Origin: Bradysia coprophila
Lineage: Eukaryota > Arthropoda > Insecta > Diptera > Sciaridae
DNA length: 64,000 nucleotides
Direction of reading: 5' to 3'
Assembly: GCF_014529535.1 (NCBI RefSeq)
Contig: NW_023503302.1
Span: forward strand, 4,202,314-4,266,313
Part shown: one piece after another, positions 1 to 10,585 of the stretch
Position numbering within the stretch: position 1 is the first letter of the stretch
Layout of the letters: each line of letters starts with the position of its first letter
Made by a program: the position numbers and the translations under genes
The notes under the pieces: generated by a model
Databases searched by the model: none
What the model was told of the DNA's origin: nothing
Seen by the model: the letters and a program-made list of their open reading frames with translations, nothing else

Positions 1-2905
1 ATGTCTGAAGTTTAAATGCTCAAATCTATCGAAAAATGAAAAAAAAAATCGATTTTGGTACTGTCCACCCTGTATTTTTAGCGAACTGACTTCTATGGAG
101 AGTTTTGTGCAGAATACAATACTCTGACGAATTGCCGAAGAAAACTATAATTTAATTTGTACTACTTTCCGCTAGGCGATGTCAAATATGTGAAAAAACA
201 CAATTTTTGAGGTTAGGATACCCATAGCCCGAGAATGACCAAAAATCAAGCTTATCACCCAAACTATTCTTTATCCGTTCCCACGCCTTGTTCCATAGCG
301 AGTGTAGCGAGTTCTTTGTGTTAAATAAATATATAAAATTGTTATTTTTGCTGCGCAGCGATTTTTTTTTTCTTAATTTTGATTTCCGTCGATGAAATTT
401 GCGAAAAATAAGGAAAATAGGGATTTTTTTAATAAAATAAGGAGGAATAAGGAGGTATTTATAACAATAAGGAAAAATAAGGAAATAAGGAGGTGTGAGA
501 GGCCTGCAAATACTGTGTGTCCTGTAGCAACCATCCCGATCATCTAATTTTTAATTTGCTGTCTAGTTAACTATGCCACCATCAGCGAGGAATATTTGAA
601 AAGTTTAAAATTATTGCCTAGTTGATTGAACGATCTTTATTACATAAATTGGCTGTACTACGTACAAACAACAAGTCGAAACGAATAAGTCGTCATTTTT
701 CAGAAAAAGCTACATTGTCATACTCTTTCAAATTAAGTTTAAAAAAAATTATAGCGATTCAGTTCCGTTCAGAGACAAATATTTGATTTCTAATCACTGT
801 GATACATTGTTCGCATGTGTGTGTATGCACTGTGCATACTCTTGGAAAGAACGATCTATGAAACAAGTAGGTTGGCCTGTAGAGGCGCCACATTTTTTTC
901 TTAGTAATTTATTCTCTGCGGCTTATTTTCATGTAAACCAACTTCACATTTGTCATTTCAAAACAAATGTCACCATATGAAGTTGGTTCACATGAAAATA
1001 AGCGCAGTGACAGCAGTAATTTTATGACAGAATGTACTAAAATATGGAAAAACTCTATTACATTTCTTCTTAGTTTCTAAACATCATTCTCCTTTTAGAA
1101 AAGGTTTTGTCGTCTGTTAGATAAAACAACGTCATAAATAAGCGTTAACGTTCACAGCAGATGGTATTTTCGAAGTAATAGATTTTGTATTGAACAGTAG
1201 ATTTTAGTTAAAACAACAGAAGTAATCGATTGATCAGAACATCATGCGCATGTCCCTCGGAAACTCTTAAAGAATGATGAAGTACATTTGACGCACATTC
1301 AAAAGAATCATTTAAAAAGATTGTGACAGATTGATAAATTTATTTGAATATGCAGCAATGCATTGATGTAGAAGTTTACAAAACAATAATCGACAATAAG
1401 TCTTGGTGGTCCTCTACTTGTAAACAATTTAGCACTTCTTACAGCAGAACTCATTCACAATCACATTATGTTTATAAACACTGACCAGGGGATGGTATTA
1501 GTGACAATCAGGACACTGTTTAATACAAGTTAATAAAAGAAGCTGTCATATTTACCCGGTTATTTATTTGGGAAGGGTTTCTGCTGTCGCAGAATGTCGT
1601 TCGACTTTTAACATTTTCATTTAATATCTAATTAGATTTGGATATAATCAATTTATCTAGCTTTAGTGTAGTATATGGATAACATACACCCTCACAATAT
1701 GTAAATTTACGCAGCACTCACAAGATAAACTTTAACTTTGCGTCTTACAGCATTCAACTAATCACTTTTTTACGAACAATCTCTTTATTCCATCACTCAA
1801 CTTTTATCAAAAACGTCTCTTTACTAAGTCATCAATAGAAATAATCTCGTTCCTACTTAGGAAGATCGTACAGTTTGTAGACTAAGTTCTGGGCAATCAA
1901 TATTTGATCCAGCGAGTTTCCGTAAACAATGCAGGTTAAACGTTCACAAGTTCCTCATCACTTCCGACTCTATCAGCGACGAAAGTGTACCGTTAACGTT
2001 AGAAGAAAACGAAAAACATAAGCACAACAAACGAAATAAGTGCACTAATTTTGTCACTGCACATTTTCGCAGTGTATTACCTGGTACACAATCAAATCAT
2101 AGAGATGCTACACAATATATAACTTAACATTGAGATCAAGGGAAAATCTTGGCCGTTAACTTGAATTCGTAACGAATGTATAAATAATGTCGTCTTGAAT
2201 TGACGATTAATTAGATTAAAAATAGAGACAAAAATTCTGTTTTACATTATATACCTCTGAGTGAAGTAATTAATGTTTTGAAAATACATCAGTCATGAGA
2301 GAAGACATGTGTCTGAATATGTTACGGGGAATATGTAATGTCTTTATCTACGTAAGTAATCGATTGTGATTTGATGCGGATACAATATCGTGATTCAATT
2401 TATAGATTGGGTGATGAAATTGTTTTCAGTTGAATCTTTAAAGCCTGCTAATAATGGTTTCAGTGTTCTCGATTTTCATAGTTCGTCACAAGAATACAAT
2501 ACCAATCAAAACAATGGACAGGATATAAGAACCGTTCGAAGAATGAAATTAACATTCTAGAATTGGAAGAATATTCGTCAAATCGCTGGAAGCCTTATGA
2601 CGACCTATTTTGTCTAATTTCGACATTTCTAAAACTGCACTGCAAGTCAGCAAGCGAAATGCGCCGAAGTTTAGGAAGTGCAACTACAACATAGAAACGA
2701 AATTACTCGACGAACTAATATTTCTATTGGTAAAGCAATTTCGATTTACGAATTGATTTGGACATGGGGCAAAAATAGATCAACCATTTTTTGTAGCATC
2801 AACTGAAGTAGCCCATTTATTTTATTTAGCGTATGGTGTTTACATCTATTACAATTCTTATATTACATATACATAGGACTTATATCTAATACTGGCTAAG
2901 TTAAT
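1..2905. other. Gene-free AT-rich stretch
   Basis: I see no supportable gene here. All open frames are short (65 codons at most) and show no splice signals or recognisable protein motif. The only structure is a purine-rich AATAAGGA-like tract around 405-492 and the hairpin listed separately at 916-1007. Confidence 0.6.
916..1007. repeat. Short hairpin MITE-like inverted repeat
   Basis: Two arms of about 30 bp (916-946 and 978-1007) are reverse complements with a few mismatches. The left arm begins CTGCGGCTTATTTTCATG. A second small inverted repeat (CATTTGT/ACAAATG) lies in the loop. I see no convincing target duplication, so the element ends are uncertain. Confidence 0.6.
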
Positions 2906-2913
2906 CTCTTCAC

Positions 2914-3107
2914 CAGGGCCTATTTTACGGAAACATGTTTCTCAAGTTTTAGAAAGTTTCCAAAATGTTTCTGAAAAGTTTTCTAAAGTTTCTCAAAGTT
3001 TCCTTAAGTTTCTAGAAAAGTTTCCTTAAGAAACTTTAAGAAACATTTTGGAAACTTTCAGAAACTTTCAGAAACTTGAGAAACATGTTTTCGTAAAATA
3101 GGCCCTG
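2914..3107. mobile_element. hAT-like MITE, 194 bp, 8 bp target duplication
   Basis: The termini are inverted (CAGGGCCTATTTTA at the left, its complement at the right) and the element is flanked by the exact 8 bp direct repeat CTCTTCAC at 2906-2913 and 3108-3115. A CAGGG-type end with an 8 bp duplication is the hallmark of hAT transposons. The body consists of degenerate GAAACTTTC/GAAAGTTTC units in both orientations, so almost the whole element can fold into one hairpin. There is no coding capacity. Confidence 0.85.
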
Positions 3108-3115
3108 CTCTTCAC

Positions 3116-3770
3116 AGTTAATTGTTGTGTTGATGTCTGCCGGGAGGATGGCCTAGCCAACTGATTCGGCAACCGAAGGTAGATGGCATTTTCGTCTTTC
3201 GACATCGTGAAGACCCATTTTTGTAAAATGCATACTGGGTTGCCATCATTCACATTCACGTCACACTCGCAGGTTGTAGGCGCCATCTTATGTGCAGATT
3301 TGTAATGACAGGTTCCATTGCTGGAGAGGTCGAATCGAACACACCATGGCGTAACGGTACGAGTGGCAAAATATTCTCTGGATAAAATTGTAATTTTGCG
3401 TTGAGAAACCTGGACGAGTTCGTGAAAAGTATGTTTGATTTTGTCCCTTACTTATAAATTTAAATGGAAGTTGTCCTCCTTTTCAGTAGTTCGCATATAG
3501 TTCTCAAAAACTGTAACACATTGATGTCCCTGATGAGTTCCTTAATGTGTCTGTTTTCACTTTATGATTCTCGGGAATTATGAAGATCAACTTCGAGGTT
3601 TTTTGTTTAATTTTCGTTTTTCGTGATGACAATGGACAATTTAATTTTCTGCCTTTGTAAATTTTAGAATTGTCTAGAGTTTAATTAGTGTAAAAACTAT
3701 CTCGTTCTCGCTTCGCCCGAACCGATTAGAATGAAAGAAGTTGATTTAAACATGACAGACTGTTTCGGGG
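3116..3770. other. No gene seen
   Basis: This is AT-rich sequence without a supportable open frame, splice pattern or repeat structure that I can define. Confidence 0.5.
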
Positions 3771-5034
3771 GATTCTTTTGAAAAACAGCCTACCGAAATC
3801 GGACGCATTTTCTATTGGAATTTTTTATATGTACCTAGAAAGGACTTCAACCCTAGAAGCCAAAACCACTTTTTAAAAAATTCTTCAAAGCTTGTGTGGC
3901 TGGTGAAAGGTGAGCCAAAAACCGAAAAGTTGCAATTTTCATACAAAAATTTCTCCAGTTACACAAACCGTACAGGGTCATGTGAGGTGTCATTAGAAAA
4001 GTAATCTCATGTACTATTGAGTCGAATAGAGACTTATTGGTTTTAAAATTCATCCACACTGAAATATGTACAGTTGAGGTTTAATAATAAATTTAATAAT
4101 TTCGTTTTCGATGGCTCCAGATTTGCGAGTAGAGTGACTTCGATTGAAAACTGAATCATCAACAGCACTTGTTATGGATCAAGTATGGCATGTTTGGTAT
4201 CGTTATTAGCTTATTCATCAGGCTACAATAATAGGCGCAAATAAGTTTGAAATAAGGCTACCAGAAAGGTACAGAAGTGGCCAAATTTCACCGAGGGTAG
4301 CGGAAAAATTAACTTCTCTGAAAATGTAACTTAAAAGAACATTTTCAGTTTTTTTTTTTCGCCATTCGAAAGAGCTTATTTACCGCGTCTAGAATCAATC
4401 TGGACTGGCTGGTTCGGTCACTTTGTCAAGGATATATCACTCTTCGAAAATGGTGAAATTTTGACTTTCAACTGTTATTGCTCCGAGAGCAGATGATCGA
4501 AAGAAATATTTTTTACACAGTATATCTTAGAATTGTTCCCTCTACCGATCCCCATTAAAATTTGTGATCAGGTTGTGTCTGACTGCTTGTGGTGGCGCAT
4601 CCACTGGTTCTCAGAAACGGCTCAGGGGTTCGAGCTAATTTTTTCCTGTGTGATGTTCTTGTCCATCACTCATTATAAATATGAAAAAAAAATATAGGTG
4701 GTCGGCGGTCCCTATTTAATCTCGTTTCAAACCAACCGTGACTTACTTTCACTTTATAGTAAGAAAAAGAAACGTAAACTTTAGCCCTTGTTGGAAACGT
4801 GAGGAGGATTAAAAATCTTGAAAAAGGAACACGAAATTCGTGTATAATTCGAGACATTTTTGTAAGAAAATTGCGATTTTTCGGTATTTGCTCACCTTTT
4901 ACCAGCCACATAAGCTTCGAAGAATTATTTTGAAAGTGGTTTTGGCTTCTAGGGTCGAAGTCCTTTCTAGGTACATATAAAAAATTCCAATAGAAAATGC
5001 GTCCGATCTCGGTAGGCTGTTTTTCAAAAGAATC
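3771..5034. repeat. Dispersed repeat, two copies in inverted orientation
   Basis: A segment of about 185 bp at 3771-3955 recurs in reverse orientation at 4851-5034. Both copies begin GATTCTTTTGAAAAACAGCC when read outward to inward. Both keep a partly open frame on opposite strands, but no protein family is recognisable. The pair could be long terminal inverted repeats of one 1.26 kb element or two independent insertions of one repeat. No flanking duplication was found to decide. Confidence 0.6.
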
Positions 5035-5070
5035 ATTAAAATTTTCTATACCAATTTTTGATATAAGTAA

Positions 5071-5199
5071 TAGGTTTGTTCCAAGTAACGGTAAACACGA
5101 TTTTACACTGGCCAAACGAAATAATTGTGATGAGGTTATGTCTATATGGATGAAATTTGACAGTAATTTGACAATTCGTATGGCCCTGGAACAAACCTA
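5071..5199. mobile_element. TA-flanked MITE, GGTTTGTTCC family
   Basis: The ends are GGTTTGTTCCAAG and its near complement CTGGAACAAACC, and each end abuts a TA dinucleotide, as expected for mariner-like insertions. The interior holds the motif GGATGAAATTTGACA, which recurs in the related copy at 37740-37925 and in a partial copy near 6740-6880. Confidence 0.65.
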
Positions 5200-7044
5200 T
5201 AAACAAAATTGAAATTGGAGAGGCAAGCAATCAAATCACGGCCCCATTTATTGATGGAAAGGAGCCCTCCATTTGTCACCAAAAAACCGGGACTACCATC
5301 AGGAGAACCCAGTCGAAAAGTCGGATTAAAAATTCTGTCATTTCTGATGAAATTTCTCAGAATTGGTAATTCATTCATAAATCTCAAATAAATTTACTTT
5401 GGCAGCGTTCACACTTCAATCGCCTTAGAACAAAAGATTCGTTTCGTCAATACTTGGGTTACTTCATCCATCAATGGTTTTGTTTAACAAAAAGAATTTC
5501 GATCCGGTTCTAAGTGGTTTGAATTGGTTTAGAGGTAAGTAATTTTAAAGTCAAGCAATTAAGAAATTGCAATTTTTTTCCACCAAGTAAACAAACAAAA
5601 AATTTACCGGAAAATCAGATCAATGTCTTCGATTAACTACGAACATAATCAATTTTACTCGAATCCATTAATTGTTAGGCAATGCATTCGCATATACACG
5701 CCAGACATATTTCTTAATTAAATTAAATATTTTTTGGTTTATTGTTTTCCGAATGCTGATAACGAAACGCTCACAACGAAATGGAATTTTTAATTCGCTT
5801 TTGCTAGAGCTTTTGTTTTCCTCATTATTATTACAGAAAAGAATAAGACGCAGTATTGTTGTCGTCCCATGGGAAATTAATATGGAATATTTATAAAGGA
5901 TTTCCTGTTACTTGGAGTTGTTTTATACAAGCAGATTATCATCGGTCACTGTTAAATTACGTATCCAAGTTTTCATTTTAAACATAAACACAAGTCAACG
6001 AAAGTATTACACAGCATTTTGCAGCATGTTCAGGCTGTCGGTTTAGTGAGTGCTCTTTTGTTTTTTTTTTTTCAATTTTTTTTTTGTTAATTTATCAATC
6101 ACTTACCCAAAATGCGTATTCCCTCCATTTAACTCTTCTCAGCTTGGTTGTCTTTTTTCGCTAATTGAACAATTCACTCAATGACAATGTGACACAAAAC
6201 ACGAAACGTTTAACATTGAGCCTCTTTTACATTGTTGATATGTTTTCAATTGAATTGTTAGGAATGTGATCTTAGGTTAACTTTCATTATTTTATGCTTC
6301 AATTTAAATCCAACCAGCAAAAAATTATTGTCTTTTTCACCGAACGATAAGCCGATTATTTACATTTTGTGTTTCACCGAAAAGACGCACATTTAATAAT
6401 AATTGTCATCAGCATTCGATATCGTTCGATTTGAGCAATAACAACACTGACGGGGGTTGTGTTAGGCTACTGCTGTGATTTAGCCGGTGTACTCGTCACA
6501 ACAGCAATGAAACTGAAAAGAAATAGTTTGTTATTGCAATATGGCGGTCTTTAAGGCTAGTAATTAGACTGCCAGAAAAAAAAATTGCCAACTCTGATTT
6601 TAGCAGAGAAAATGTTTTTTTTATGAAAATCCTATTAAATTGTTGGAATGAAAATAAAAAAATATTTATCAAGGTTTTGTTAGCGTACAGGTTTGCTTTA
6701 ATTAACGCTATAAGCCTTCTTCTAATTTTGAATTTTGGATGAATCAATACGAATTTTGACTGGCCGATCGAACACGATTTCATCCACAGAGATCGGTTTA
6801 CATATAATATAAATGTGGATGAGGTTATTTCTCTATGGATGAAATTTGACAATTCATATGGCCTTGGGACAGACCTAGAGATGAACAAATGAAAAATAAA
6901 TTTCAACGTAGTGTGAGTACATACTAAATAGAGTATAAATTGAGAGAAATTGTCAGCTTAATAAGATGCACCGGTATTTAGCTAAAATTGTAGCCTACAT
7001 TTGCGTCTCTCGTATCCCATTTTCGACTATTTCTTTTCATCCTT
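5200..7044. other. Gene-free stretch with a MITE fragment
   Basis: No gene is supportable. A right-hand fragment of the GGTTTGTTCC element family lies near 6740-6880, and a poly-T tract lies near 6060-6085. The minus-strand open frame at 6496-6906 overlaps that fragment and has no recognisable protein motif. Confidence 0.5.
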
Positions 7045-7270
7045 TTTGAAAAATGTACTACCGCAATAACGACCACGAATGTGGTACCTTTAAATAAAAA
7101 TTAGTTTTGGTTGTTGAAGTTCGACCAGCTCTGAGAAAAGCGAGCAATTAAACGAAATTTTCATAAACTGCTCATTGTTCTCAGAGCTGGTCAAACTGCT
7201 GCAACCAAATCTATTTTCTGTTGAAAGCTAACAACTTAGTGGTCGTTATTCCGGTCGTACATTTTTCAAA
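7045..7270. mobile_element. Hairpin MITE, 226 bp
   Basis: The outer arms (TTTGAAAAATGTAC at the left, GTACATTTTTCAAA at the right) and an inner pair (CCAGCTCTGAGAA / TTCTCAGAGCTGG) form a two-step inverted repeat with AACGACCAC/GTGGTCGTT between them. There is no coding potential, and the flanking duplication is not clear. Confidence 0.65.
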
Positions 7271-7313
7271 TAGGATTCTGGTAGAAAGATATCATCGAAA
7301 GTAAACAAAAAAC

Positions 7314-7466
7314 CAAGGCTGTATACTTTGAGGAGGTCACACAGACCGCCATTTTATTAGATACGCGGGAACACACCACTTCTAATGATTTTACATGTAA
7401 AAAAATTCATCACATCATCAAGACGACGAGAATCATCAGACCCCAAAGTATACATATACAGCCTTG
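7314..7466. mobile_element. hAT-like MITE, 153 bp, 8 bp target duplication
   Basis: Terminal inverted repeats CAAGGCTGTATA and TATACAGCCTTG are flanked by an exact 8 bp direct repeat CAAAAAAC at 7306-7313 and 7467-7474. The interior is not coding. Its different terminus suggests a subfamily separate from the CAGGG elements. Confidence 0.8.
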
Positions 7467-8234
7467 CAAAAAACCAGTATTTAAAAATCGCCTAAATGTA
7501 TGCTTTTCAGCAAAGCACCGATGCCTCTTAAGCATGGATCGCACTACACTCACGGCAGAGTAAAATCAACCAGGCGGGAGCGGTTAATTTTTAAAACGTC
7601 ATATAAGGGACCTAATACGCTGTATGAAAATGAACTCAAATGAACACTGACATAAATTGAAAAATTTTGTTCGTAAATTCATACAAATTCACACGGTCAA
7701 CACAACATTCATTTTTGGGTAGGTCAACTCTCCATTATTTACCCTACAATTTCAGGAAATATTTTCATCAGCATAACAAGAGTCAAATTTGGAATGTTAC
7801 GCTCTATTTTTTGTGAACTAACATAACTACTATGACATTTCATGGATATTTTATGAGAGTGGAGTTATTTAATCAGAAAACAGAGCACAAAGTATGGAGA
7901 ACTGAAAAAAAAACCGTTATGCGTCTCTACTAGGGTGTAGCGTTTTGGCACGATTCTTGTTACATAAATAACTATTTCATCTTCAAAAATGTTTGGTGAA
8001 GAGTATTTATTTTCATCTATTATTTTTAAAATTTACCACCAAGATTGTCTTGTGCCGGAACAAAAATGTTTTGCCTCTACCCCACAAACATTTTTGCACA
8101 GTCAAACTGAACATGTACGAACTTTTTTATTTTATTTCTTTCAAGCTCACCGTGCTGGACAATATATCATAAAAAATTTCCATACAAAATAGAACTATTT
8201 AATTTAACAGTGCGAATAGAAGGAAATCTTCAAT

Positions 8235-8361
8235 ACACGCACGGAATTTTGAAAACCGACACATTTTCTGTTTCTGTGTTTTACTTGAGTTTTTGATTTC
8301 TCCATACACGCAAAATTCACAAAAAACAGAAAACGTGTCGGTTTTCAAAATTTCGTGTGTG
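8235..8361. repeat. Hairpin inverted repeat
   Basis: The arms ACACGCACGGAATTTTGAAA and TTTCAAAATTTCGTGTGTG enclose a loop of about 50 bp; the arms carry the motif GACACATTTTCTGTTT and its complement. A structurally related hairpin with ACACGTTTTCT stems lies at 15262-15445. Confidence 0.6.
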
Positions 8362-8823
8362 AACAAAAATTTTCGGTGAAATTGAAGTTCGCTGGATTTC
8401 TACGGTATTTTTTTGGCATATCTTTTCAAAAAAAATTTCGTTTCCAAAAAATATTTTTGTTTCCAAAAAAACGTTTTGTAAGTATATAAAGAATTTTGGT
8501 TTTCAAAAAAAAGTTTTGATTAAGTATTTAAGGAGTTTGGTTGAAGAAAAAGTAACTAAAAAATACTTGTTTTTTCTACATATGAGAAAATATGGTAATA
8601 ATTGATTGCAAAGAGAAATTTAGAAATGAAAACTAAAAGAAAATTGAGAAAATAGATAAAAGTGAATAAATGAAAGGGAATATTTTTAAGGGAAAGGATT
8701 GGTCTGAGCAATGGATCGGTGGTTGGATGTAATATTTTTTGTTTTTTGTGTAAAATTGATTTCTAAAATTGAAAAGGAAATAATTTCCGTATAACAAGTA
8801 AAAGAAAATTGAGAATGCAGATA

Positions 8824-9038
8824 ATAGCTATTTTGCTAACATGTGCCTAAATGGAAATTTTGCGCAATAGATGTGACGATTGTCAATCCGAGGCGAAGCC
8901 GAGGTTGACAACACATCGTATGCCCAAAATTCCAGTTTAGGCACAAGTTAGCAACAAGATTTTATGTACTGTAGCAATTTTACACTTCATCGAATGCATA
9001 TTTACGCACGCAAAATGAACATATGCGCACTACAGTGC
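8824..9038. mobile_element. Nested MITE inside the left foldback arm
   Basis: The right arm of the host element serves as an empty site. There the sequence GCAGATAAAAGTG is uninterrupted, whereas the left arm is split after GCAGATA by 215 bp that end just before a repeated ATA. The insert contains an inverted repeat at about 8833-8954 with TTGCTAAC/GTTAGCAA ends and a GC-rich core, GGCGAAGCC. Related sequence occurs at 61975-62650. Confidence 0.7.
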
Positions 9039-9589
9039 ATAAAAGTGATTAGATGCAAGGAAAAAATCATTTTCAGTTGAACCATCGAACTTTTATTGTC
9101 CAATTTGTTTTTATGTATATTTGCCGTCTATAATTTGGTTTTGTAAATTTAATTTTTTTGAAAAACAAATTACTCAGGCTAATTATTGGACGAGGCGAGA
9201 AAAAAATTAACTCCTAAGTTACCGACACCGTTCCGGCGCCCGGCTCGCATTGCGGCCCTCCGCTTCGCTCCGGATAGATAATCTTCAAATTGCAAATTTA
9301 TAAAAAAAAATTCCATGATTTCACTTTACTCTCTCAATCTGTTGTTTTCTGATTTTGATTTGAAGTTGTAGTTGTACCTTCGAACTTTTATTGGAAAAAA
9401 TCGCCAGTGGAGCACAGTGAAATATAACCACAAATACTTTTTGGGAAAAGTTGCTTTTTGGAGAGTGCAAATATATTCTCTTCATTCATGGATTTTTTAT
9501 AAATTTGCAATTTGAAGATTATCTATCTAGAAGTTCGAAAGTTCAACTCAAGCCGTTTCGTCTTTTTACGAAATGAATACCAATTTTTA

Positions 9590-9907
9590 TTGCACATAAA
9601 AAGTGTTTTAACACGCCGAGCGATCCGGCCCATTGCCCCGGAGCGAAGCGGAGGGCCGCAATGCGAGCCGGGCGCCGGAACGGTGTCTGTAACTTAGGTG
9701 TTAATTTTTTTTCTCTCGCTTCGTCTAATAATTAGTCTGTGTAACTCATTGCAAATAAAAAGTGTTTTAACACGCCGAGCGATCCGGCCCATTGCCCCGG
9801 AGCGAAGCGGAGGGCCGCAATGCGAGCCGGGCGCCGGAACGGTGTCGGTAACTTAGGAGTTAATTTTTTTTCTCTCGCCTCGTCCAATAATTAGCCTGTG
9901 TAATTTG
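9590..9907. repeat. 159 bp tandem duplication
   Basis: Two nearly identical units lie side by side, offset by 159 bp. Each contains AACACGCCGAGCGATCCGG and GGAGCGAAGCGGAGG. An inverted single version is present at about 9185-9275, at the inner end of the left arm of the foldback element. Confidence 0.75.
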
Positions 9908-10585
9908 TTTTTCATAAAAATTAAATTTACAAAACCAAATTATAGACGGCAAATATACATAAAAACAAATTGGACAATAAAAGTTCGATGGTTCAACTGA
10001 AAATGATTTTTTCCTTGCATCTAATCACTTTTATCTGCATTCTCAATTTTCTTTTACTTGTTATACGGAAATTATTTCCTTTTCAATTTTAGAAATCAAT
10101 TTTACATAAAAAACAAAAAAAAAATATTACATCCAACCACCGATCCATTGATTAGTTTCAATAACATTATCATCCACAAACTTATAGTTTTTGCGCAGTC
10201 ATAGGTAATAATGTAGAAAACAACAGATCAAGAGAGCAATATTTAAAAAGAAACTCAGCCCAATCCTTTCCCTTAAAAATATTCCCTTTCATTTATTCAC
10301 TTTTATCTTTTCTCAATTTTCTTTTACGTTTTCATTTCTAAATTAATTTCTCTTTGCAATCAATTATTACCATATTTTCTCATATGTAGAAAAAAACAAG
10401 TATTTTTTAGTTACTTTTTCTTCAACCAAACTCCTTAATACTTAATCAAAACTTTTTTTTGAAAACCAAAATTCTTTATATACTTACAAAACTTTTTTTT
10501 GGAAACAAAAATAATTTTTGGAACCCAAAATTTTTTTTGAAAAGATATGCTAAAAGATATGCCAAAAAAAATACCGTGGATTTCT

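Larger units (their letters stand above)
8402..10577. mobile_element. Foldback-like element, 2.18 kb, arms spanning nearly its whole length
   Basis: The element starts ACGGTATTTTTTTGGCATAT and ends with the complement. It is flanked by an exact 8 bp direct repeat GGATTTCT at 8394-8401 and 10578-10585. The left half (8402-9290) and the right half (about 9690-10577) are reverse complements apart from private insertions: 8824-9038 in the left arm and roughly 10150-10255 in the right arm. The centre contains a GC-rich segment with a 159 bp tandem duplication. No transposase frame is present, so it is non-autonomous. Confidence 0.8.

Noticed and set aside
4666..5115. 149-codon minus-strand open frame
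   Set aside because: It overlaps a dispersed inverted repeat and ends inside a MITE; part of it is duplicated at 3771-3955, so it is repeat-derived.
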